Below are positions 1-7,278 of a stretch of 62,503 bases of DNA, piece after piece (the first letter of the stretch is position 1; each line of letters opens with the position of its first letter). Location: positions 1 to 62,503 of the IMG/VR virus record IMGVR_UViG_3300047157_000129. One strand, given 5' to 3'. The position numbers and the translations under genes were made by a program. Under the pieces are notes generated by a model. That model saw nothing but the letters and a program-made list of their open reading frames with translations, was not told the origin of the DNA and did no database searches. Origin of the DNA: a virus.

Positions 1-127
1 GACTTGCAAATAAGGAGTTTTTTGCGTTTGTCACACATACGAACGTAAACATGACAGTTCTGCACACTAAAACAAGCGCATTACTCGAAGCACCCATTCC
101 CCCTTTTTGGTTTCGCTTTATACTTAC
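1..127. repeat. terminal direct repeat, left copy
   Basis: Bases 1-127 are identical to 62377-62503. A repeat of exactly 127 bases at contig ends is what a de Bruijn assembler with k=127 leaves on a circular path, so the simplest reading is a circular or circularly permuted genome of 62,376 bp. A true short terminal redundancy cannot be excluded from sequence alone. The repeat lies in the divergent gap between the minus-strand arm and the plus-strand virion arm. Confidence 0.97.
119..124 (+). promoter_or_regulatory. possible -10 box (TATACT) upstream of first plus-strand gene
   Basis: TATACT lies about 47 bases before the ATG at 171, in the divergent intergenic region. No convincing -35 hexamer is at the expected distance. 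It is listed because the same hexamer recurs upstream of several other plus-strand transcription units here (1762, 4703, 24334, 39584, 50065). Confidence 0.35.
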
Positions 128-170
128 GTCCCCCTCCTGATTTTTTTCTCAAAATAGCGTTAGGTGACCT

Positions 171-1721
171 ATGCAAGGCTACATTTCGTCAGATTCACTT
201 CCGATTAGTCCTGTGGGTCCACGTGGTCCGACGAACGTACCTATTGAGCGAGTTGATCCTGAGAAGTACATATCTGAGTATTTGGAGTTTCATCCTGAGT
301 ATGAGAGTCTTGACGAGGCATTTACTGATGCGACGGAGCGTTATTACCGTGAGTATGCGACTTTAGCGGGTTATGACGACTTGCCTGATGAGTTATCGCC
401 TCAGGCTATGGCGTATTTGCGTAAGAATGCTGAGAATTGGTCTCCTGCGTGGGATGATGAGGTACGTCGTCAGTCTGCGATCGCTTTGTACGATCAGGAG
501 TTTGAGGATGACAACCCCCGAACGGCTGGAGCTGACAGTGATTTGATGAGTGTTGAGTCGGCTATACGTCCGCGCCGTCACAATGGGAATGAGTTATTAC
601 CTCCGGAGGCTGTGTATTTATTGGAGTTAGAGAATGAGATGGAGTTAGTGCGTCGTCTTCACAAGGCGCAGACAGGCGAGCGACCTTTGAATTGGAGTGA
701 CATATCGATCATGCAGAAGATGATGTCACCGGAGTGGGAGAACGAGCGTCGTTTTACCCGTGATGGAGCGATGAATCACTTTGAGACTCCAGCGACAGCG
801 GCAGAGGAGCGAGGTGAAATGCCTCAAACGATCTTAGGGAATCATCAGGGCGCGAATTACTTTCGGTTTCAGGATATGCCGAGCATGAACAACATTATGA
901 TGTCTGGTCGTGGTCCTATGGGTGGCATGTTCTCTCGTTTGCAGAATACGTTTGATGATGCCACTGGCCACACAGCTTTGGCGATGACTCAGAGTGGTCA
1001 TGACATAAATAACATTCGTGGTTTAATTCAGACGAAGAATGATGAGTATGTACATGGCGATGGTCAATATGAGTTACCTACGGCGAATGCGCCGAGTTCT
1101 GGTGTGATAGACGCGGGTCGGCAGGGTAAGCGGGAGATAGATAATGCGGGTAAGGTGATGTACAATCAGGGTCAGTTAATTTCTAACCCATTTTTTCGGA
1201 TGTTGGAGGATGCTGGAGTTCCTAATGCTCAGCAATATAATTCTCCGGGTGTGGCTGCTGCCTATGAGGGTGCCAACGAGTTCTTTGGTGATATTACGTT
1301 TCCCGTGACGGCAGCGGCGGGCCTTCAGGCTTTAGGTGATGCGAAGGCAGCTTGGAAGGTTCCTTTGAAGACACCTACGGTAATGGAGCATGTTTTAAAG
1401 CCTCAGGCTGTGGATGTTGGTGTTGATGCTGGCATTAACGCGCCGATGATTGGTGCAGCGGCTATGGGGGAGGGTGATTTACGTGAGGTTCCGGGTGGTG
1501 TTGAGGCTATGGAGGGTAAGGCGTTAGTTGACCGTGAGTCTTTCCGTGAGACGAATCCTCGCCAGACTCCGATTAGTTTTATTCGGGAGGTAGTGCGCGA
1601 GCGGAATCCGATCATGCAGAAGATGCAGCTAACCAACCCTCATTTACGGGAAGACGCTGCTAATGAGGCTGCGCGTCGTGACAAGCTTCATCAAGAGCGC
1701 CTTCAGGGTCAGTACCGTTAA
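171..1721 (+). CDS. hypothetical virion-region protein, 516 aa
   Basis: I do not recognise a family. The product is 516 aa, acidic in its first 120 residues, with a Gly/Met-rich stretch near residues 243-253 and an Ala/Gly-rich segment near residues 360-450. I see no signal peptide. An AGGTGA Shine-Dalgarno-like sequence precedes the ATG. It is the first gene of the plus-strand arm, just upstream of scaffold and capsid genes, so a head-related or internal virion role is an inference from position. Its codon use differs from most of the arm: leucine TTA and glutamate GAG are very frequent. This could mean a separate origin. Confidence 0.8.
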   Translation: MQGYISSDSLPISPVGPRGPTNVPIERVDPEKYISEYLEFHPEYESLDEAFTDATERYYREYATLAGYDDLPDELSPQAMAYLRKNAENWSPAWDDEVRRQSAIALYDQEFEDDNPRTAGADSDLMSVESAIRPRRHNGNELLPPEAVYLLELENEMELVRRLHKAQTGERPLNWSDISIMQKMMSPEWENERRFTRDGAMNHFETPATAAEERGEMPQTILGNHQGANYFRFQDMPSMNNIMMSGRGPMGGMFSRLQNTFDDATGHTALAMTQSGHDINNIRGLIQTKNDEYVHGDGQYELPTANAPSSGVIDAGRQGKREIDNAGKVMYNQGQLISNPFFRMLEDAGVPNAQQYNSPGVAAAYEGANEFFGDITFPVTAAAGLQALGDAKAAWKVPLKTPTVMEHVLKPQAVDVGVDAGINAPMIGAAAMGEGDLREVPGGVEAMEGKALVDRESFRETNPRQTPISFIREVVRERNPIMQKMQLTNPHLREDAANEAARRDKLHQERLQGQYR

Positions 1722-1761
1722 AAAAAACGGACTTTTCACCCTTAGCGGCACTGAACATGTG

Positions 1762-1767
1762 TATACT
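1762..1767 (+). promoter_or_regulatory. possible -10 box before scaffold/capsid operon
   Basis: TATACT lies 30 bases upstream of the scaffold ATG at 1798. It sits in an 76-base gap that also has a strong Shine-Dalgarno (AAGGAGGAG, about 1787-1795). A -35 element is not clear. A related sequence (ACTGAAC, a short spacer, then ATG and TATACT) recurs at 4690-4708. Confidence 0.4.
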
Positions 1768-1797
1768 TCTGGCAACTCGCTTTTATAAGGAGGAGCC

Positions 1798-2910
1798 ATG
1801 AGCGAAGAACTGTTACCCCAAGACTCTACCCCTGCTGTTGAATCTACCCCTGTTGAGAGCAGTGCGTCACCTGAGACTGTAGAGCAGACGAGTACCGAGA
1901 ATGTTGAAGCAGCACCCACGCCATCTGTTTGGGACTCTTTCAAAGGACTGCCTGACTTCGAAGGTCAGGACGAGCGTAGCATTGCTCAAAATCTTTATGA
2001 GTCGTTTGAGCGTGAAAAGGCTGCAAGGCATTCTCTTGAACAGTATCAGCAGCTTATTCCGTATGCTCAAGAGTACATGGAGCACAAGGATGCGTTTGAG
2101 AGCTGGCGTAATGGTCAGGCTCAACCGCAGCAACCTCAACAGCCTGCGCGACAAGCTCCTCAAAAGGAAGAGCGAGCCCCGTGGTTGGGGCCAGAAGTTA
2201 AGCCTGAGCACAAGCGTTACCTTGTCAAGGACGAGAATGGGCGAGATGCGATTGCTGAGAATGCTCCGTTGGATGCGAGGTATTCGCTAGAGAATTACTT
2301 ACAGCATCGAGCAGACTTTGCTCAGAACTTCTAAACAATCCAGAAGAGGCGTTGGGTCCGATGATCCAGCAGCAGGCTCAGCAGATTGCTCAGCAGATGA
2401 TTGAGCAGGAGCTTGGTAATCGTGACGAGCAGTCAATATGTTCAGACATTAGAGCAAGAAAACGCAGATTGGCTGTATGAGAGCAGACGGCAAGACTCCG
2501 ACTCAAGAAGGTTTGGCTGTTCAGCAGTACATTCAGCAAGCTGCCGAATGGGCATCGAACAGGTGCCGAGCAGCGTTGGCAATACGCCACAGCAATGGTT
2601 GAAAGAGACCTGTTAAACAGGGTTCGCCAAAACGAAGCTCAGCAGCTCAAAGTCCCAGCAGTTTTCCCAGCAATTACCGCCTCAACAAGCAGCAGCTCCA
2701 GCACCGCAACAGCCCCAGCAGGTACCTCCCGTTGCACAAAATTCCGCTGAAAAGGACATAGAGTTCTTAAGAAGGGAAGCTTCTCGTAACCCGAGTCGCG
2801 GGGCTGGTCAACCGAATCAAGGTTCATCCGATGGGGGTGGACAATCGTTTGAGGCAGAGGTTGAAGTCACAACTTCAAAGAGACAACTTAATTTGAAAAG
2901 GACAGACTAA
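1798..2910 (+). CDS. head scaffolding protein, frameshifted in this sequence
   Basis: The intact first part (1798-2334, 178 aa) is acidic and Gln/Pro-rich, typical of capsid scaffolds directly upstream of a major capsid gene. After the stop at 2332 the same low-complexity Q/A/E-rich protein continues in other frames to a TAA at 2908-2910 that overlaps the capsid ATG (TAATG). Frame changes fall near 2333 (one base lost), 2433, 2482, 2561 and 2655 (one base gained each). The restored protein would be about 370 aa, ending in a basic tail. Each segment reads as sensible protein, so this is probably an intact gene damaged by sequence or assembly errors. A decayed gene is the alternative. Confidence 0.72.
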
Positions 2911-4031
2911 TGGCGTCAAGCACTGATTGGGCAAGGACGATTGGTACGACCTTAGTCCTTCATTTGAAGGAAGAAGAGCTAGCTACTTTTCGTAAGTACA
3001 AGGTCTTTGCACTTCTTGAAGGCAGCGGTCGTGTCGCAATGAATCAGGGAGGTCGTGGCTTCGACTGGGAAGTCAGATACCGTAATCAACCTGTGACCTC
3101 GAACACAGGTGAGTCAGCGAGAGTATTCGCTCGGCACAACCTATGGCAGCGAGCCAACCTTCCATATCGTGGTTACAGCGTGACCGATATGGTAACAAAA
3201 CGGGAGATGCTCGAAAATCGTGGAGTTTCCCAGCTCATCGACGTAGCCGGTAAAATGGCAAGTCGTTTCAAGAGTCTATGCAAGAGCAGCTTGGCCAAGA
3301 GATTTACGTTGACGGGAATCTTCCCGGTAACGAAAACCGATGGCATGGTCTTGAGTCTATCTTCGGTGTAAACGGTTCCGTTAACATTGACGACTGGGGC
3401 TCACGAGACAACTGCACGAGCAGAAGATCCATTCCTCTGGCCAGATGACATCTATGCTGGTCTTAGCACAGAGCTTGGTGCTCTTGGTGGTGCACAGCGA
3501 GAAGCTGGCTCATGGCCATATGTACCAGTGATCCAGAGTATGATTACTACTCTCCACTGGTAGTTAACTACAACTCTAGCTTCTTCGGTGGCGCAACAAC
3601 GTCATGGAAGGATCAGTGCATCGAAGCCATCCGCGAGGGTGTCCAACACGCCAAGCGAAACGACACGAAGGAATCACAGATTGATCTCGTGTTGCTTAAC
3701 AGGAAGCTCTACATTGACTTCCTCAATCGCTTAGACAGTCGTGAGCGAGCAATCGTTACGAAGACTGCAGGTCTCGAAGCTATGGCTTCGGCGATGTAGT
3801 CGAAATGGACGGCATCGAAGTTTCGACCGAGTACGCCATTCCATCCGACACAGGGTACGCCTGTCCATCGGAAACATGGAAATGAAGTGCATGGAAGGCC
3901 AGTTGATGACTGGCGAAGGTCCTTACTACAACGAAGAGCTTCAAGCGCATCGTTACGCTGTAAGCGTACTTGCCAACTTGAAGTTCAAGAGTCCACGTAA
4001 CTTTGTCAAGTTCTCACCACAACCTGCTTAA
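2910..4031 (+). CDS. major capsid protein, frameshifted in this sequence
   Basis: Position after the scaffold, length (about 374 aa when restored) and composition indicate the major capsid protein. The reading starts at 2910 and first stops at 3371. The protein continues in other frames through 3512-3799 and about 3862-4031. Shifts fall near 3270, 3400, 3520, 3777 and 3860. Restored segments include EIYVDGNLPGNENRWHGLES after the first shift and NYNSSFFGGATTSWKD after the third. The final frame ends in TAA at 4029-4031. The changes are mixed single-base losses and gains, some in short homopolymers (AA before GAG at 3270; GGGG at 3396-3399). An intact essential capsid gene in the real phage is the likely truth. 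Confidence 0.75.
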
Positions 4032-4049
4032 GAAGAGGAAAGATAAGCA

Positions 4050-4431
4050 ATGTCAACTTTAACTTCAGATCCGAAGTTTGATCGCGGCAAGACGCTTGGC
4101 ATCAACGTCGCGTATTATGACTCGGTAAATCAACCACAGGACTTGCAGGTTGGTGACGGTCTGTCGGTGATTGGGCAACACTCGGTATTCCGAGATGAGA
4201 ACCCAAGCACTGGAGCACTGTACAGCAATTTGACAGTCGAATGTGTCGCAGTAAAGAATGTCGGTGCCGATGTTCTTCAGTGCGGCGATACAGTTCAGCT
4301 TGATCCAACAGACGCACGACCACTTGGCGACAACTGAAGGTGCTGACGCAACCCTTTACGGGATTGTTGATGAGTACCTCACAGCACCTGTCAAAGTAGG
4401 CGAAGTCTGCTGGGTAGTAGTCGACCTCTGA
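4050..4431 (+). CDS. capsid decoration/stabilisation-like protein, one frameshift
   Basis: The small protein (about 127 aa when restored) follows the capsid gene by 18 bases with an AGAGGAAAG Shine-Dalgarno. It reads from ATG 4050 to a stop at 4337. A single extra base near 4326 accounts for the break, because the next frame continues ATTEGADATLYGIVDEYLTA to a TGA at 4429-4431. Small beta-rich proteins immediately after the major capsid protein are usually head decoration proteins in tailed phages. The assignment rests on position, size and composition, not on a recognised domain. Confidence 0.6.
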
Positions 4432-4449
4432 TGGGGTAGAGGGACAGCG

Positions 4450-4480
4450 GGGGTCAGCAGGTCTTGCACTTGCTGGCCCC
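4450..4480 (+). terminator. hairpin after capsid operon
   Basis: GGGGTCAGCA (4450-4459) can pair with TGCTGGCCCC (4471-4480), ten pairs with one G-U, loop of 11. Only three T residues follow, so it is a weak intrinsic terminator or an attenuator. It overlaps the -35 box of the promoter at 4464-4492. Confidence 0.5.
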
Positions 4481-4492
4481 TTTGCCTATAAT
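4464..4492 (+). promoter_or_regulatory. sigma70-type promoter
   Basis: TTGCAC (4464-4469), a 17-base spacer and TATAAT (4487-4492) make a near-consensus sigma70 promoter 29 bases upstream of the 54-aa gene at 4522. The -35 region is inside the preceding hairpin. Confidence 0.7.
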
Positions 4493-4521
4493 GTTCGCGT
4501 TTCTACCCACAGGAGGTGATT

Positions 4522-4686
4522 ATGGATATGCCAGAAGAGCGAGAGCAGACGGACGACGAGGTACGTGAATCCCTGAATAAGCTAAGCGCCTTGCTTCACG
4601 AGCAGGGTGTTATAGGCACTGGGCCTGATAGTTTGACGGAGGAATATCGCCAAAAACGAAAAATTTGGGCATCTCAGTGGAACTAA
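4522..4686 (+). CDS. small hypothetical protein, 54 aa
   Basis: The ATG at 4522 follows a strong Shine-Dalgarno (AGGAGGT at 4511-4517) and the promoter at 4464-4492. The product is acidic, with no cysteine or membrane segment, and ends IWASQWN. I do not recognise it. It sits alone between the hairpin at 4450-4480 and the terminator at 4709-4742, so it looks like its own short transcription unit between the capsid and terminase genes. The good promoter, good ribosome site and clean boundaries support it despite its size. Confidence 0.7.
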   Translation: MDMPEEREQTDDEVRESLNKLSALLHEQGVIGTGPDSLTEEYRQKRKIWASQWN

Positions 4687-4708
4687 CCTAACTGAACGCA
4701 TGTATACT

Positions 4709-4742
4709 GGGGGTAAGGTATTGTTCCTTACCCCCTTTTTTT
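4709..4742 (+). terminator. rho-independent terminator
   Basis: GGGGGTAAGG (4709-4718) and CCTTACCCCC (4726-4735) form a perfect 10-bp stem with a 7-base loop, followed by seven T. This closes the transcript of the 54-aa gene and any read-through from the capsid operon. A TATACT box (4703-4708) abuts its 5' edge, and the next ATG begins 8 bases after the T run. Confidence 0.93.
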
Positions 4743-4749
4743 ATGCGCT

Positions 4750-5418
4750 ATGGAAACACAAGTTTGTAGATCGTGCGGTGAAACCCTTCCTCACGAGGAC
4801 TTTGGTTTTACTGATAAAGGCAATGTGAAAGGCACGTGTCAGCCATGTCGGGTCAAGAACGCGGCAATCGCCAAAGAGGTGAAGAAAGCCCAGACGATGG
4901 AAAGTCTGGAGAAGGAGAGCGTATCTACGTTTCTGAAAGCAGCCTCCAAAGGCGGCGAGAATGTCCCCCACATCTCGGAATTACTGGAACGAACAATGAC
5001 ACTCTTTGGCGGGAGTGGTGGTTTCGCTCAGGCTCTGGTGAAACAATTCTTCGATGCGACTCCGGGCAGTGCAGCTCGGACCCGAATCTTGGAGACGCTG
5101 ACAAAGCTAACAGTCCAGACGTCGGAGATGGGCGCCAGTAAGAAGCCGTTGGAGTTGTGGTCAGATGACGAACTTGAAGGTGAATTAGACAAGCGTCTGA
5201 AGACAATGGCAGCCACATGGAGGGTTATAGATGCCAAGCCAGAACAGCCAGAACTTCTCGGGGTTGAGTCAACTCCAGAACCCGAAGAGTACGACACAAT
5301 CCCAGAGGGATCAGCTTTTAGAGATACAGGCGGAAATATCCCAGAGGTCGATCGAAGCGGTGAAGATGTACACACCGAGTTCGATTCAGGAGGAGATGCA
5401 CAAGAGCACGGCGAGTGA
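4750..5418 (+). CDS. putative terminase small subunit with N-terminal zinc ribbon
   Basis: The 222-aa product begins with a treble-clef or zinc-ribbon-like pair of CxxC motifs (residues 6-9 and about 30-33), then a helical middle and a strongly acidic C-terminal tail. It lies directly upstream of, and overlaps, the large terminase, the usual place for the DNA-recognition subunit. The zinc ribbon resembles those of phage HNH-associated proteins, so a different DNA-binding role is possible. The ATG has no Shine-Dalgarno and begins 8 bases after the T run of an intrinsic terminator. Its last 188 bases overlap the large-subunit gene in another frame. Confidence 0.55.
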   Translation: METQVCRSCGETLPHEDFGFTDKGNVKGTCQPCRVKNAAIAKEVKKAQTMESLEKESVSTFLKAASKGGENVPHISELLERTMTLFGGSGGFAQALVKQFFDATPGSAARTRILETLTKLTVQTSEMGASKKPLELWSDDELEGELDKRLKTMAATWRVIDAKPEQPELLGVESTPEPEEYDTIPEGSAFRDTGGNIPEVDRSGEDVHTEFDSGGDAQEHGE

Positions 5419-6916
5419 AGTGCTCGTAATTGGCGGTAATAGATCTGGTAAGTCACTGTCGACATTCATGGAGGATGCGCGTGCGGCAACAGGCCAAGAC
5501 CCCTACAAGAAGTACCCTGAAGAAAACGGGAATCTGTGCATTATTGGCAGGGACTGGAAACACATTGGTATGGTCGTGTATCCAATGTTGTTTAAGGCTG
5601 GTGCGTTTAAGATCATTAAAGATCTTGATACTGACCAATGGCGCAGCTACAACCCATCGCTCGATGGCGATCGCTCAGACGATGCCAAGCCAGCGCCTCC
5701 CATGATCCCTCAAAGATTCATTAAAAAGATATCGTGGCTTTTAAAATCATCATCATACATACAGAGCTGTGAGTTACATAATGGATGGACAATATACTTT
5801 TTCTCTTCGGAGGGCGACCCGCCACAGGGCTTCCAAGCCGATAGAGTCCATATCGATGAAGATATTGCAAACGAACAATGGCTCCCCGAGATGCAGGCGA
5901 GGCTTGCAGACCGCAAGGGCGTGTTGGCATGGAGCGCCATGCCGCATTCAAAGAATGACGCATTACTTGGGTTGTCTGAACGGGCAGACACTGCGGTGGA
6001 AACGGGGGACACGACGCGGGATATTGAGAAGTTCGTCTTACGATTCCTCGACAATCCGCACATCGATGAGGAGGAGAAGCGCAAGAACGTTGAGAGATGG
6101 AGCGCGCTGGGTAATGACGTATTACGGATGCGAAGTGAGGGAGAATTCGTCACCGACTCTATCTTGGTCTTTCCTACCTTCTCAATGAGCGTGCATGGTT
6201 ATGACCGTGCTGCATTACCACAGAATCAAGTCCCCGATGACTGGTGCCGTTATGTTGCGATCGATCCCGGACACAGTACTTGTGCTGCTCTTTTTGGTGC
6301 TGTGCCTCCTGATGGTGATACTCTTTTGATCTATGACGAGATGTACATTAGGCAATGTACGGCTCAGATGTTTGGTGAGATGTTTGCGTACAAAACAGAA
6401 AACCAGCAGTTTCATGCGTTTTTCCTTGACATGCACGGTGGTCGTATCCGTGAGATTGGCAGTGGTCGTCTGCCGGCAGAAATATACGCAGAACAGCTAC
6501 GTCAACGCGACATCTCGAGTAGAATAAGCGGACATTCATTCATAGCAGGAAGTGACGACGTGCAAGGACGCATAGCAGAAACACAACGATATTTGTATGT
6601 TCGTGGCGAGACAGGTACGCCACAGCTTCGTGTCTTGAGAGGTGCGTGTCCAAATCTTGAGCGAGAGTTAAAGCGCTACAAGAAGAAAACGCAATACATC
6701 GCGGGAGCCATGCAAGTCACAGACCAACCAAACACGAAGGGTGATTGTCATGCTGCTCAGTGCATGGAGTATCTATGTGCTGCGCGCCCGCGTTATCACA
6801 CCCCGATAGTAGAAACAGCAGAAGAAGAGCATTGGTTAGTGAAGCATTATCAGCGTTTGCGTAAGGAGCGCAGGCAAGAGACAAAGAACTATATAAACCT
6901 TTCGCCCGGAGGATAA
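5231..6916 (+). CDS. terL: terminase large subunit
   Basis: This 561-aa ATPase/nuclease packages DNA through the portal. Walker A GGNRSGKS is at residues 68-75, Walker B with catalytic acid (VHIDED) near 206-211, and an RNase H-like nuclease with acids in AIDPGH (Asp345), IYDEMY (Glu370) and FLDMHG (Asp400). The length fits the family. The start at 5231 has a strong GGAGGG six bases upstream (5219-5224), which means a 188-bp overlap with the preceding gene. An alternative start (Met46 of this reading) would remove most of the overlap but loses that ribosome site. Confidence 0.95.
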   Translation: MPSQNSQNFSGLSQLQNPKSTTQSQRDQLLEIQAEISQRSIEAVKMYTPSSIQEEMHKSTASEVLVIGGNRSGKSLSTFMEDARAATGQDPYKKYPEENGNLCIIGRDWKHIGMVVYPMLFKAGAFKIIKDLDTDQWRSYNPSLDGDRSDDAKPAPPMIPQRFIKKISWLLKSSSYIQSCELHNGWTIYFFSSEGDPPQGFQADRVHIDEDIANEQWLPEMQARLADRKGVLAWSAMPHSKNDALLGLSERADTAVETGDTTRDIEKFVLRFLDNPHIDEEEKRKNVERWSALGNDVLRMRSEGEFVTDSILVFPTFSMSVHGYDRAALPQNQVPDDWCRYVAIDPGHSTCAALFGAVPPDGDTLLIYDEMYIRQCTAQMFGEMFAYKTENQQFHAFFLDMHGGRIREIGSGRLPAEIYAEQLRQRDISSRISGHSFIAGSDDVQGRIAETQRYLYVRGETGTPQLRVLRGACPNLERELKRYKKKTQYIAGAMQVTDQPNTKGDCHAAQCMEYLCAARPRYHTPIVETAEEEHWLVKHYQRLRKERRQETKNYINLSPGG

Positions 6917-6918
6917 TC

Positions 6919-7278
6919 ATGAAAGCCCCAGATCTCAGAGTTGGTGACACCGTTGTTTTTTACCCTGATCCGCATACTGAACAGAATCCCATGCTTGGCT
7001 GGGCTTTAACGCCTATCCGCACAAACGACGCTGCTAATTTACTGGTTTACACCCCTGAAGCTGGCTTTGTAGAGAAGGTAGCGGTTCGCTGGCGGTATTC
7101 GGAGGACATTGAAAAACGCATGTCTGTTCGCGCAATGGGCGGCTGGGATCTAAGTCCTGTCATGAAAGACATGGAGAAAATCAGAGATATCAAGTTAAAC
7201 AGCATGGTGGCGTCCGAAAAAAGGGCTGTAAAGGACAAGAAGACTGTAAGGAAACCCGCAACAGCAAAGGCTAACTAA
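6919..7278 (+). CDS. hypothetical protein between terminase and portal, 119 aa
   Basis: The gene starts two bases after the terminase stop with GGAGG in the terminase C-terminal codons as ribosome site, and its TAA overlaps the portal ATG (TAATG). The N-terminal half looks like a small beta-barrel (VGDTVVFYPDP near residues 8-18), the C-terminal half is helical and lysine-rich. I do not recognise a family. Translational coupling on both sides implies it is made with the packaging proteins. Confidence 0.8.
   Translation: MKAPDLRVGDTVVFYPDPHTEQNPMLGWALTPIRTNDAANLLVYTPEAGFVEKVAVRWRYSEDIEKRMSVRAMGGWDLSPVMKDMEKIRDIKLNSMVASEKRAVKDKKTVRKPATAKAN

Noticed and set aside
2401-2616. Open frame of 71 aa inside the scaffold gene
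   Set aside because: Only its residues after position 12 match the restored scaffold. It is a fragment exposed by the frameshifts, not a separate gene.
3741-4031. Open frame of 96 aa at the end of the capsid gene
   Set aside because: Its first 40 residues are out-of-frame noise. Only the end (LSIGNMEMKCMEGQL onward) is capsid protein, so it is part of the broken capsid gene.
2330-4330. Programmed ribosomal frameshifting as cause of the broken capsid genes
   Set aside because: About eleven shifts of both signs without slippery heptamers or pseudoknots are needed; programmed events do not occur at such density.
5028-5465. Minus-strand frame of 145 aa in the terminase overlap
   Set aside because: Antisense shadow; composition Ser/Pro-rich and no ribosome site. 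The plus-strand readings explain the region.
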